The notes under the pieces were generated by a model. It saw nothing but the letters and a program-made list of their open reading frames with translations. It was not told where the DNA came from and made no database searches. Source: Tieghemiomyces parasiticus (Eukaryota > Kickxellomycota > Dimargaritomycetes > Dimargaritales > Dimargaritaceae). From it: a DNA stretch of 64,000 bases. Location of the stretch: NCBI GenBank assembly GCA_027575765.1, contig JANBPT010000041.1:1-64000 (forward strand). The letters are read 5' to 3'. This document shows, one piece after another, positions 1 to 11,958 of this stretch; the stretch's first letter is position 1, and each line of letters opens with the position of its first letter. The translations under genes and the position numbers were made by a program.

Positions 1-151
1 GCACTCTCCCTTATCCTCCCGTCACTACACTTCCGACCGGGCCGGCACCAGTCGCCCTCACGCCCAGAGGGAGGGGAATGCTCGAAACGGGGTAAGCGTG
101 TCCGGCCAACTACCTACCTCCCCCTTGGCAACGCATCAACGAAAGAACTGG

Positions 152-298
152 TCATGGACCAATACAGCAGTGGTCATCGTAGATCGTATCCTTTGTGGGT
201 CGGAAGGCAGGGTCTACCCCACTTTCCCATCTGGTGGTAGAGAAGGGTGGCGGCCGGCCGGGGGTGGGGTAGGTCTGGGAGGAGGCGGAGGAAGTCAT
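152..298 (-). other. possible first coding exon, gene running off the left edge
   Basis: An ATG at 298 on the minus strand follows a long C/T-rich leader (about 300-480), the kind seen upstream of other genes here. It opens 48 codons rich in Ser, Thr and Pro that end at a TGA. No family was recognised. A GTAGGT donor-like site lies near 115-120, but a stop comes before it in this frame, so the exon structure is unresolved. It may be a gene start or a chance frame. Confidence 0.15.
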
Positions 299-968
299 TG
301 TGCAATCGAAGTGCGATGCCGCTAAAGAGGACCAGCGGACGTGGGGGTCGTGGCGGGTTTTACTAGGGGTGCAAGGTGTAAGAAATAAACGACGGGTAGG
401 GCGAAGGGCGGGCGTAAGGCAGGTACGAAGAGGAAGGAGAAAAGGTGGGAAAGCGAGGGCGTAAGGAGTACGATAGGCGTATAGAGAGAGAAAATTATAC
501 TTGAATGACTGCCTCGCCATCCTGCACTCTGCATATCGTTTGGCGTGTGATTGAGTGAGACGTTGGCAGTTATCCCTATTCCAAAATGAGTTCTTAACCG
601 TCTCTCAAGCGTCCGTAACCAAGAGGGTGGGATGCGATAATGACTGGCCTCCGCTATAGGCACACATTAGAAGAATCTGCCTAAATAACCAAGGGTTAGG
701 CAATTTTCATGTTCGTTGCGGAGAGACTTGGCATGCGGTGAAGAACGCAGGGTATACCGCTTGATCCCTGAGATATCCTTTTGACCATTGTCATAAATAC
801 TTGGCGCTATTTTGCTAACCTACCACACTTTCTTACTACGACTAAATTACGCCTGGCCTCCGCTCGCCTCACGGTGGACATCAAAATAATACGCGGATTG
901 TCACTGTTTAATGGTAGTAGGGCTCACCAAATATCGTAAACGCGTTAGCCGGTTACCCTGGTACGCTC

Positions 969-1694
969 TTACCGTCCCCCTTTGTTATATGGCAGCGCTG
1001 AATGAGGACGGTAGGGCGGTGCATCGCCAGTCAAGTCATTTGATATCTCATTACCACTTGACGGTTCCGGCTCGTGCGCTACTATACTGGCCACAAGAGA
1101 CTCCGTCTCTGGTTGCTGGGGGACTCCGCCCGCAAGTTCGATCGAGCCGGCGGTCACCAAGGATGTGGCATTCTTCGACATATCCTGCATAGGGACTCCC
1201 TCAAACGATAAGGGTAGATCCTCTTTTAAGCAGCGGCAGTATGTCGTGACGACAAAAATCATATAGGATTTTAAAAAAAGTCCGACAACAGACACGATAG
1301 CCGTTGCCAGCATGAATAGGATGGGATGTGCACTGCATTTCTCAACACCACTTGTAGAGCTAGACAGGAATTCCATTATCAGACAACCGATATAATGGAA
1401 AGGTAGGATAAAGCATGTCACAGTAAATGTGACCAAGAGGATGAAGTATAATATGGTGTGGATCCATAGGTACACGCGGTAGGCGTGGACGAACTCGAAG
1501 CGATGCTTGAGGGTCCCGATGAATCCAATGCCATTGGCAATGATAGAGAAGCCGGCATATAGTAGCATGAGGTCCTTTTGGTAGATGGCAGAGAATATAA
1601 ATTGCACGATAAATAGCATGGTATTGAGGGCGGTGATGGCCATGATGCCCAGCCGCAGGTTAATGCAGCAAAATATTTTTATAGGATATCGCAT
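969..1694 (-). CDS. four-TM membrane protein, LAPTM/Mucoromycota CCxxxLRxG type
   Basis: An uninterrupted 241-residue protein. Four hydrophobic segments lie at about residues 13-36, 41-62, 70-105 and 122-150. The N-terminus carries CCINLRLG, a CC-x(3)-LR-x-G pattern that I associate with small four-TM endomembrane proteins of early-diverging fungi related to LAPTM lysosomal proteins. The cytosolic tail of about 85 residues is Ser/Glu/Pro-rich and ends with APPYRP, close to but not a strict PPxY site for Rsp5/Nedd4 WW domains. It probably sits in the vacuole or endosomes. The family name is inference; the topology is clear from the sequence. The start is the first Met, a few residues before the CC motif. 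No intron is needed. Confidence 0.75.
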   Translation of the reverse strand: MRYPIKIFCCINLRLGIMAITALNTMLFIVQFIFSAIYQKDLMLLYAGFSIIANGIGFIGTLKHRFEFVHAYRVYLWIHTILYFILLVTFTVTCFILPFHYIGCLIMEFLSSSTSGVEKCSAHPILFMLATAIVSVVGLFLKSYMIFVVTTYCRCLKEDLPLSFEGVPMQDMSKNATSLVTAGSIELAGGVPQQPETESLVASIVAHEPEPSSGNEISNDLTGDAPPYRPHSALPYNKGGR

Positions 1695-2593
1695 TGTGCG
1701 GTGGGTAGGATGCGGCTGTCGTGGCGAGTGGGCGCTTCTAACGTGGGCTTCAGCAAGGGTGGATAGCGGATTAACAGAGTGGACGTGTATTCACTTAGCC
1801 AGGGATTGGTGGGCTAATCGTCGTTAGATAAATAAGAAATTATAACGAGGCGAAAACCTAAAGGCAAGGAAGAGTTGGGGATAAAAGGTTGGGCGATTAT
1901 TGCCTTCTGGTCTTGAAAAACGATCTAATGATCCGCCGTTTCATTATTTTTTTTTCATTTCGCGTCGCCCTGGTCTGCGCACCCTGCGTGGCGGCGGCCC
2001 TGTAATACCATATCCGGTCCCCCTTGCCATCGTCCTATGCCCTCGGCTCATTGGCCGGCAGCAATGGTTATGTCAATACCATGCTAGTTGACTTGCTGCA
2101 CCCCAATGAGTCGTATTTTTTTATTAGACACGGCAAAAGGTAATAGAGCCGGTGTTGGAGGGAGCGGCTTGGCGGTGAAGCTTGCCGGTAGAGGCGGCCC
2201 ACCGGCGCCCCACTTATGGGTTATCGGAAGGGAGCAGCCACCGTGTAACCGATGGTCGTCCTAGCTGTTGCTTTTTTCCTCAGCCTATGCCTTGGCTCCC
2301 CTGTCTTTGGTCATCCTCCTCCTTTAGCTCATTAGCCGTCTACCTGTCTGTCTAGCCTCTCTAACTGGACGGAGGGTGTACCATGCTAGGCTTGGCGAGT
2401 AGCACAAGGCACGCCAAGGCTTACGATGGTCCCTCTGCATGACACACAGAAACATGTCACCTTTAGCTTCCATCCCTCATATCCAAGGACGACTAGGAGA
2501 GAAATACGCGAGAAGAAAGAATGCACTTCCTTGTGCCTAACTGTAAAGACTGTTTAGTTGTTTTTGTAATGTGGTCCAGTAGGTTGTTCGCTC
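1695..2593. other. intergenic, no gene seen
   Basis: There is no convincing coding frame. A TATAAT-like stretch near 1836-1843 on the minus strand could serve the four-TM gene. The rest is unremarkable mixed-composition DNA. Confidence 0.4.
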
Positions 2594-3133
2594 TTAGCGC
2601 ACTTTATGGGCCCATTCGTTGGGGTTCTGAATCACCACAGTATGTATATTGGTCTCAATCCCGTCTATACCACACACTACTGCGTAGCTGACTGAACCTG
2701 ACCTTCGATTTTTTAACACTCTGCGACTCTCCAGAGTCGTCGCATACCACACTCGTCCGATCAAACCTGTTGGTTCTTCCCCGAGAAGAAAATGCTTTCG
2801 CGTTGAATTACCTAGTGATGGGTTTATCACGGGCTGGTATAATTCCCCCGGTAACTTGCGTATCCTGCAGGCTTTTACGTAACGCATACATGTTATCGTC
2901 GATCTCTCGCACATTATAGTCCAATGGTGGTATTTGGTAGCTGCAGGCTTCCAGTCATCCTGATTGGTATCGACCTTATCACGGTGTATATATATTCGCA
3001 AACCGAAAGCGAACTCTGCGTCGGGTACATTTGATATCCGTACAGCGAGGACTTCTAGCGAATTAAAGTCGTCGAAGAGTGAATTTTCCGCCCTAGTGGG
3101 ATATATTTGGACAATTGAGTGAAGTAAATAATC
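2594..3133 (-). CDS. candidate 3'-terminal exon of an unrecognised gene
   Basis: On the minus strand a frame stays open for 179 codons and ends at TAA. It begins exactly after a good 3' splice site: a pyrimidine run followed by CCTAG at 3134-3138. The encoded sequence has a natural composition, with a basic stretch, several Cys and Trp residues and no low-complexity runs, but matches no family I recognise. Upstream exons would lie in 3134-3500, where a copia relic sits on the other strand. It could instead be a chance open frame: at this base composition perhaps one frame this long is expected by chance in a window of this size. Confidence 0.3.
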   Translation of the reverse strand, partial: DYLLHSIVQIYPTRAENSLFDDFNSLEVLAVRISNVPDAEFAFGLRIYIHRDKVDTNQDDWKPAATKYHHWTIMCERSTITCMRYVKACRIRKLPGELYQPVINPSLGNSTRKHFLLGEEPTGLIGRVWYATTLESRRVLKNRRSGSVSYAVVCGIDGIETNIHTVVIQNPNEWAHKVR

Positions 3134-3140
3134 CTAGGAA

Positions 3141-3520
3141 AGAGATAAAAGGCCAGTGGCGAAGTCAACCAGAGTGGTTTGGGATGCTACTGGCCCCAAG
3201 CCATACACAGGGGCCAGTGATCGAGACGGTTTGAAAATCAGAGATGTAGGGAGCTTGAGATTTACACTGCAATCGAGACATGGGGTAGCAATCGCGCCTG
3301 GGATACCAAGCCCGGCCTTAACGGTAACTGAGGGCAAGGTTAAGGCACTTGGAGTGAGGATGCTTAACAGAGGCTATCATATACTCGGAAATCTAATGCT
3401 GAGGGTATGGAGGCATGGCGTGTGGTGATGTGGTCAGGGAGCAGAAATCGGGATGAAATACGCTTCGAGTGGTTTGCTGGCATTACAGGGTTCATCCTTT
3501 AACCTCGCAAAGAACCTATT
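3141..3520 (+). mobile_element. copia retrotransposon relic (protease / pre-integrase region)
   Basis: The plus-strand frame from 3156 reads VVWDATGPKPYTG. It aligns residue by residue with the copia protease start, typically W-x-x-D-S-G-A-T-x-H-Y-T-G, but the D-S-G-A core is degraded to D-A-T-G. About 20 residues on, DVGSLRF and a hydrophobic stretch ending LNRGYHI resemble the gag-pre-integrase segment, normally GxGxxxF ... NLLSVxxLxxxGYxV. A TGA at 3426-3428 breaks the frame. After it, a short stretch ending GLLAL again resembles copia GLYxL. It is inactive. Identification is by eye from motif order only. Confidence 0.45.
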
Positions 3521-5592
3521 TAGACTTTTACGTCCTTAATTACAATGTGTGCCTATGGTAAGTAGGAAACCAGGGCGATCGATATAGTCAATGAATGATA
3601 GTATGATAATCGCTTTATTAAGATGTTATTTTGTCAGCTTATATGGCTGGAGGATCTTATGGACGTGGTGCTTAAGGCATTGTCCTTGGCGTCGCTATTT
3701 AAAGTCTTGCAATGAGAGGGCGGATAGGACTCGCTTTGGTTCGCAAGATAAGAAATAATTAGGGAGTTGAACCGTTGCTGAATGAGGGTAAGGTTATAGT
3801 GAAGCTGGCAAAGGCGAAGATAAATTGGTGGCTGAAGCCACGCTGTATAGGTGGCCTAGTCGGCGGTGACGGTCCGGCGAGTGGGGTGACTGGTGGCTGC
3901 CACGAGGTATTCCTTGGCTACCACAGTACCCATTATCCATCACTATCCTTCAAATCTATAAACTCCTGATGTGTATGTATATCAGCCATTCTCATGCAGG
4001 GAAATCACATGTTGAACTAGACCTACTACCGACTATTATTCGCAAATGAGTTTGCGCCATGCGATAATGGACAGTACGCCACCAGTGTGTAGTATTTGCG
4101 GTGAGTGTCTCGTGAATTTGCGTTTCGATGGAGGCAAGTGTTGCGTTTAACAAGCCGAGCCGTTTGCGTTAATGAACCTACAGCAAAGTGAGAAATGTTA
4201 GCAGGATGGCAAAAGGCCGAGCCTATCAGTACGTGGTCTCACAGCAGGCTACAGTTATTCCATCCATTTCTTAGATGAGGCTTCTCTGCCCAGCCGACTC
4301 ACCTCTAGGGTGCCTCCCCTCCATTACATCGCATAGAGAGTGACCCGAGTAGCTTTACTTTTGTCACATCTTATCCCTGCGATAACAAGGCCGGAAAGTT
4401 CTTTATGGACCTGGTGGGGAACGGCCTTTGTGCTGGTACTTCACCCACAGCTTCTGGCCAGCAGTAGTAGTGGCCTTACACTTTTCAGCCTTGGCAGGCA
4501 CCAGACCTCCACCACCACCATCATCCTGGGACTTTGCGTACTGGAACCACTCCGGAAGCTCACCATTGGCCTACAGGCTCTAGAGGATGGTGGTGTAGTA
4601 AATACACGGGGGTTGAGAAAACGATATAAAAGTAAAGGGTTCTAGGGTAGTCTCTCGTTTATTGAAGCGGCCGACGGACAGATGTTATATATCCATTCCG
4701 ACCATGACTTCCAACCGTTGATGCGAAGTGGCAGCAGTGATGAATACATCATAGAATAAGCAGCAGGGGAAAACACGGCAGGAAGGAGACGAGAGGACTA
4801 CGAAACAGGCTATCCTAAGACTCATCGTAGGACAATGAGTCAAACGGTGCAGGCGACTTTGATGGACTCGGCTTATCGTGATCGTTCCGAATCCAGGTGA
4901 GAGGTCGCTGTTGAGGATGTGATCATAAGTTGGCGATTATTCCGACCACAGTAATCATTAATGGTTGTGAATAATAGCCCAGATCAGTTTACAGCCCAGC
5001 CACCAATGACATTGACCTAGGCTGGTATGGCAAGTAGCGTCTACCTGGCATTGTCGGTGCAGCTCGAGGACTTGGTGACATCAACAGCAACGGGCGCAAC
5101 GCAGGATCCACTCGTTCTGGCACAAGCTGCGACGGCGCATACTAGCTGGCCACAGCCCTTGCCAACAACGCGTCACCCAAGACGCACAGTTGGCGATTGA
5201 GTAGCCCAAAACTCTGATCTAAAGCAGACGCTAAAATAAATCTGCTGCTATACGAACACCTCTGCAGAATACAGTATGTGGCGGCTAAGGTAGGCCAGGG
5301 TGCTAAAGCTGAGGAGGGTGACCGACGAAGTTTGCCCAGCCTGCCGTGTGCATGTTTTCCCCACCCCCAGCCAATGTCAATGGTATCATTGATGCTGGGT
5401 GAAGTCGACTTGAGTTAAAGTGTCGTTTAAGCTTAGGGCTTGCCTCCCGGTTGCTGTGGCGCAGTTAACAACCTCACTGCTATTGTCTGCCCTCTCTCCC
5501 CCTGGTGCTTGTCACTTTGCCCAACCCCTTTCCCTACGGCACCATTTACTCCCAACGTTTCTATTTCGTACCGCGCCGCGCCCAGCTCACTC
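3521..5592. other. long intergenic region upstream of RAD50
   Basis: No supported gene. Small open frames (for example 3775-3969, 4340-4645 and a 59-codon one at 5027) lack recognisable domains. The last 150 bases before the RAD50 start are C/T-rich, the usual leader type for housekeeping genes in this window. Confidence 0.4.
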
Positions 5593-8500
5593 ATGGCCTC
5601 CATCGACCGGCTCATGGTCCGGGGCATTCGCTCCTTTAGCCCGGACGACGCCAGCGTGATTGACTTCTTCACCCCGCTAACGATCATCATGGGCCACAAC
5701 GGGTCGGGAAAAACCACCGTTATCGAATGTCTGAAGTACGCCACGACAGGCGACCTCCCACCCAACAGTAAGGGCGGCGCCTTCATTCACGACCCCAAAC
5801 TTAACCGAACACCGGACACCAAAGCCCAGATTCGGCTCAAGTTTCGGAACGTCAATCGGCAGACTCTCGTATGCACCCGCTCGATTCAACTGACCCGTAA
5901 GGGCGGCCCGAACGGCGGGACCGTGAGTCAAAAGACGCTGGAAAACCTACTGGTCAAGGTGGACAGTGATGATCCGACCAAGCAGGTCAGCCTCAGCACC
6001 CGCTGTGCCGACCTCGACCTGGAGATGCCGATCCAGCTCGGCGTATCCAAGGCCGTCCTACAGAACGTCATTTTTTGTCACCAGGAGGAGTCCAACTGGC
6101 CCTTGTCAGACGCCGCCACTGTCAAGAAGAAGTTTGACGAGATCTTTGCGGCAACCCGGTAAGAGGGCAGGGTCCTGAGGTTGAGCGGGGCGAGGGCACA
6201 ATGTCAGTTTCATAGACACCGTGTCACGTGGACTACATGAGCAGGGAGCTCCATCCAGCACGGCCACCTCAAGCGTGATCCCTGCGGCCCGAACCCTTTA
6301 CTGATAATATTACCTTGTCTGACTGTGCCCGTCTTCTCCCATTCGTCCCAACTCGATAGCTATACCAAGGCACTGGACAACATTCGCTCAATCCGCAAGG
6401 AACAGACTTCCGAGATCAAACTCGACCAGCAACGGCTCTCGCACCTCCAGGAGAACCGGGGGAAGGCCGAGAGGCTTCGCACCAATCTGATGCAAACGGT
6501 GGAACGGCTGCGGGACTACCGTGGTCGACTGGACGAACAGGTCCATGAAGCTGCGCAGCTCGAGGAACGTATAGGGGAGCTGAAGCGCCGCCAAGAACGC
6601 GTTGTTCACCTGCAAGCCAAGCGCGATCGACTCGGCGGTGAGATCCAGGTCGTGTCGGGTAGCCTGGCCCATCTGGAGCGGATCACGACGGTCATGACTG
6701 GTAGGTTAAGGCAATGCCGTGCTTATAATAGGGAGAGGCGTCGGCGTTTAAAACCGGCTGTGCGTTTAGGATCCGATACTAATTACTGTTCCTGAGTATC
6801 CAATTTCTTGGAATGTTTTCATATTTCGCCCTCTGGGCTACAGAACCCCTCGAAGAAATCAAACGGATGCTGGAGGGCCAAGAAGATGTCAGTCGCGAGA
6901 TTGACCGCGAAACTAAAGTCCTTGATCGGCAGGTGGCTGTAGATGAAAAGTCCATTCAGGACAGCCGACGCGAGGCCACGCAGCTCGCTGCTACTCAAGG
7001 ACGTCTTGAACTTCGCGTTCAGGTAGGTCTGGTAGACAAGCGAGGAGGGGAGTGAAGGGCGACTGGCATCCAGTTTTTTTTGCCAAGGAGTTTACTATCG
7101 CAGGTCACATGGACGAGTGCATCAATTTTGTCAAAGAACGGCGGTCTGACATCCGAAATTATGGAAGTGGCCTTAGCGTACCTATTTCCACAGTAATTAA
7201 CCTGCCATCGTAGTACACATTTAACACGGCCTGTTTTCCACTCATTGGCACAGGATAACGACCGAGAGGTTCGTCGCCTAGCCGCCCTCCTGCTGGAAAT
7301 GCGCGACACGTACGGGCTGACATTATCCTTCAGCACCTCAGACGCTGCGACCACCCCGCAGTTGCTCGATGACGCCGCTCAGCTTCAGAAAGTGCGAGAA
7401 GCGCAGTCCTTGGAATTGGCCAAAATGAAGGTAGGCCAGCAGGATAGAAGTTCGCACCGCACCCAAAGATTGCCTTGTGAATTCCAAAGCAAAATCATGG
7501 ACCCCGCTTAAATAGATATCTCTACTTGGTTCTAGGCGCCTAGTGTTGCTAATCAACCAGTTTAACCCGGGTTCCTTCGTCATTTGAATCATAGGGCACT
7601 CATCGCCGGGCCGAGCAGGAACTACGCGCCGCCCTGCGCGCTCACGAAGCGAACATTCATCAACTTGACCAGCGTCGCGCTGAGATCGAGCGGCAGAAGG
7701 TAGGTCTATTGGATCAATGCATTCGATTTTACTAGGATCGGGTCGTGTGACGAAGTGGAGGCCTCAAAGAGTCCCTTTTGGGTTTATCTTTAGCAATGCG
7801 AGATTACCGACCAGCCAAAAATATACTGTCATTCACGCCCCAGTCCCACGCAGCTCGAACAATCACATCGCATCATGCGTTACTAGACGCGCTGACGACG
7901 GATGGGGCCGAACGAAATCGCCTGGAAAGTTTGATCACCTCATTACAGGTCGAGCGGACGAGGCGCGGATCCGCGGCGCATACTGAGCCGTTGGTACATG
8001 CGGTACAGGAAACCCAGGCGCGCCTGCGAAGCCAGGACGATCGGATCGACGCCGCCAATGAAGCGCTCCGGGCCCTCGGTGGTATGGCTGACCTCCGAGC
8101 TCGTCTGGCGCTGAAGCAACAGGAGAGGGAGGCCGCACAGGCCGAGACGATAAGTCTGACGGCCGAGCTGACTCGTGGCTGCGCGGACTTAAATAGCATT
8201 GGTCGTCAGCCGGATCCCACGCCGGCCGGCCTGCAGGCCGTAGTGAAGTAAGTTCAGGGCGGCGCCCTTCGTGATTCGACGAGTTGCCAGTATATGGACA
8301 GTGGGTCTAAGGTTACTCGTGGCTACCGCGACACGCTTACTCATCAATGCCACCTGTAATTACCCTTACCGATACACCTCACAGCGGTTGCGCTACTCGA
8401 TTGGCTGAGGCTGAGGCTCGTATTCGCCACTCAGCCGTTGAAGTTGCCAAGGGTGAGGGGCAGCTACAAGGCCTCCTGCGGCAGCGGGAAAGGTTGGCGG

Positions 8501-11500
8501 ACGAGATGGCCACCCTAACCCGCACCTTGCAGGCCCTGACGCCAACCTGCACTTCCACTGCCGACATTGCCGACCTGGTGACCGCCGTCGGGTCGCTCCG
8601 GGAGCGGCTCTCCAAGCTACAGGGCATGACCTCGGCTTACGACTATCTCAAGAAGGAGGCGGCTCGCCACGCCAGCTGCCCACTCTGCGACCGCGAATTC
8701 CGTGACTACCATGAGGATAGCACATTTAATGAGAGGGTGAGTGACCCCTACGTGGGCATGAGAGGCTAGAATACGCCTTAGGGACATCGGTGTTCCGTAT
8801 TTGGTCACCAATGTAGTTGCCCTAACCCCCTACACCACGCTCTAGTGTCTAACTCTGCGCTCTACCGGGTCCCCTATACTCCCCTCTGCGACGTCTGGGT
8901 GGCGCTGGTCACGCAACTAGATCGAGTCTAAGGTCGCCGGCCTACCCGCCCAAATCCGCCAATTGGAAAGCGAATTACGGGATGGGCTGGCAGCCCTTGA
9001 CTTCCGTCGTCGCCAATTGCCACTTCAGGAAAAGCTGGAACGGACGCGTACCGAACTCGAGACAGCCGAACAAGCGCTGGCCGACCTACGCGCGACGCTG
9101 GACACGTCGCGGGATGCCCAGCAGAAGGTAAGCGATATCGAAGCCCACAGGCCCTGACAAAGGCCCATATTGACCCCCGTAGCTGCACCTACCCATGTGA
9201 GCCATGCTAAGGGCCCTACTTCCACTGTGTCGCCCCTGATTGACACCGTAGTCGAACTTCATTGTTTGCTCTGATGTACGCTCCGGCAGGCTTCTGAGGA
9301 TCGCGAAGGCTTGGTCACAGAGCGCGCACGGTTGCTTGAGCTGCAGCAGGTGGCATTGAATCTGCTCACTGCCCAAGAAACAGTCCACCAATTGGACGCG
9401 ACATGTACCGAACTACAAGGCCAGCTGGTGGCCACTGGATCCTCCCAGACGTATGAGGAGTGCCAGGCAGAATTGCGCCGGCTGTCGACCGAAAAGTAGG
9501 TGGAAACGAAGTAAGGGGGGAAGCTGGGTTAAGGGTCAAGCCTCGGCAATCGGGACAGACATTGGCGTACCACGTCGGGGACTTGGTATTTACTAACCAG
9601 GTGACAACTGCTCCGATCTCGCATATTATCATCCTTGTCCTTGGGGCTATTTTCGGGGACCCCACTAGAAAAACCATTGAGGCTGACCTGCGCGATTTGC
9701 AGGAGCGCAAACGTGGCCAGCAGGAACAAGACCAGAAGCTCCATATCCAGATCCTGGAATACGAACGCAGTCTGCAGACGTTGGATCAGAGTGCCGCGCG
9801 CAAAGCACAGCTGGAGGCGGAGGTGCGCCTCGCCGAGCGGGAGATTCAAGATTTGGAGATTCAAAACGAGGTAAGCCGTGGCCCTATGCCACTTCCCCCT
9901 CTTACGTACCGTAGATATCGAATACGATTGTTGGCTTAGTTTCATCACTCTACCTCGGACCCAGCCTTTTTCTAACCACTAAACGCACGTCCACCAACCC
10001 ATCCAACCGCTCCGTATTGCTATAGCAACTCAACACGGATCAAGCGAAATGCCGGCCGGATATTGTGGCAGCTGAAAAAGCCCTTAACGAACACGTCGCG
10101 TTGAGTGCGGCCACGGAGGAACGGGCCGACGAGGCCCTGCGTGCGCTGAGCGAGCACCTCCTCACGGTGAGTCACGCCCGGGACACCCTGGACCGGTTTC
10201 GGCGGGACGATGTGGTCACCCAACTGGCCACCTGCCAGATGGACCTCCAAACTCTGGAGAAGCGGATCACAGCCTGTGAGGGCAATGTAGCCACGGCCAA
10301 CGATCGTCTGGCCGAGCTCGATCGCCGTTCTCTCGACATGGACGGGTTCGTCAAACAGCTCCGGGACAATGTGGAACTCCACGGATACCGGGTCCGACTG
10401 ACCTCCCTCCGCGATCTGGTCGCGGCGGCCGAGGCCGACCTAGCGGACGCCACCCAGACGGAGGCGGGAGATCTCACTGCAGACCTGACTGCTCACGAAC
10501 AACGACTGACACGGCTGGGCCAGGACGGAGCCAGTCTTCGTGGAGAAATGAAACAGCTGGAGGCGCAGCGGGTCCAGTACCAACAAGAGTTGGAGCGGGA
10601 CTTTGAAGACATTGACGGGCAGTTCAAGGACCAGTTGATCAAGTTTAAAACGGCTGAATTGGCCCACGGCGACCTCGAACGCTACGGTAAGGCCCTTGAC
10701 AACGCCATCATGAAGTACCACTCCGTGAAGATGGAGGAGATTAATCGGACCATCCGGGAACTGTGGATCCAAACCTACCAGGGCAATGATATCGACACCA
10801 TCGAGATTCGTTCCGACTGTGAGAGCACCCGCGGGAACCGTTCTTATAATTACCGAGTAAGTCAACGGGTTAGAAGGCAGCCCGAAAAGTTGACGTGCCC
10901 TGTACCACAGGCGGGCGGGGCTTTGATTTACACGGATGACCTGGAATCTGATGTGATGTATTTGGCTATTGCTTCCCCATTATCCGTTGGATAACCCGTA
11001 TCATCCTAACTACCCTGTCGCTCTTCATTTTAGGTAGTCATGCTCAAGGGCGACACCGCGCTGGATATGCGCGGGCGATGCAGCGCCGGCCAGCGGGTAC
11101 TGTCGTGCCTCATCATCCGTATGGCCCTCGCTGAGTCATTCTGTGTGCATTGCGGCATCCTGGCTCTTGATGAACCAACTACCAACCTTGACCGGGACAA
11201 TATCGCCAATCTGGCTGACAGTCTGTCGCACATTATCCGCACCCGCCGCCAGCAGCGCAATTTCCAGCTGATCGTGATCACCCACGATGAGGCTTTCGTG
11301 GAGCTACTCGGACGGTCAGACTATACCGACCACTACTGGCAGGTGTACAAGGACGAAGCGTAAGTATGGAGTCGACACTTGGAAGGGCGAGGGAAGGGAA
11401 GGGGGTAAAGGAGGGTAGGCCAGTGCCAGCAATCACATAGATTGTGGTAGGAGCAGTCGACCACGAGCAAGCCATACGGCCCCAGCTAACTCACTTTTCC

Positions 11501-11575
11501 TGCTGCTACCATTCTCGCCTTTTGTTTACTAGACAACACTCGCGCATTGTACGCCGGGATATCGCCACGTCGTAG
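5593..11575 (+). CDS. RAD50: RAD50, DNA double-strand break repair ATPase
   Basis: ABC/SMC-like ATPase of the Mre11-Rad50-Nbs1/Xrs2 complex, which tethers and processes DNA ends in the nucleus. Thirteen exons join in frame: 5593-6158, 6360-6700, 6844-7022, 7254-7430, 7595-7699, 7844-8247, 8385-8736, 8921-9127, 9290-9495, 9669-9870, 10026-10856, 11034-11359 and 11533-11575. The total is 1312 residues, equal to the human and yeast proteins. Visible motifs are Walker [10 protein letters not shown] (34-42), the QEESNWPL region, zinc hook CPLC (689-692) between two long coiled coils, signature CSAGQ (1206-1210) and Walker [12 protein letters not shown] (about 1233-1243). All introns are 137-231 bp, mostly with GTAAGx, GTAGGx or GTGAGT donors. 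A naive stop at 11361-11363 is read-through into an intron; splicing into a 43-base last exon restores the tail. ATG 5593 is chosen because MASIDRL aligns with the family N-terminus. Confidence 0.96.
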
Positions 11576-11958
11576 GCCGTGTAGCGGCAAAATCTGTAAG
11601 GTGTCTGTTGGAGCTGGGTCGTTAGACCAACGATCGGCCACATGTTCCCACTCCAGTGCCGTAGCTACACCCGTCTGGGCCCTAGATGGTCTTTCCAGGT
11701 CTCACTTTCCCTGAGCAGCTCAATTTTTTTTGGTGGCTCACATTACCGACCACTGTTCTTGATCAGGGGGTTTAATAATTACCATTAAAATGGACAAGCG
11801 GAAAATATTGCGGCCCGGTATAAAGTAAAGTCTAATAATACAGGTGGGAGATTGCCCCCGTTCGTTGGTTGACCGACACCATGCACAACGGCTAGGAAGT
11901 TGGTAAAGGCTAATAAACTGCCTAGAAGTGTCTGATACGACCACAGCATACTCCGCCT
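11576..11958. other. convergent 3' intergenic spacer
   Basis: The space between the RAD50 and HFI1 3' ends is AT-rich (TAATAATT, TAATAAAC). It probably holds both polyadenylation regions. No gene seen. Confidence 0.5.

Noticed and set aside
11361..11363. TAA as the RAD50 stop codon
   Set aside because: It lies inside a GTAAGT donor. Splicing to 11533 gives the expected 1312-residue length and a family-like tail.
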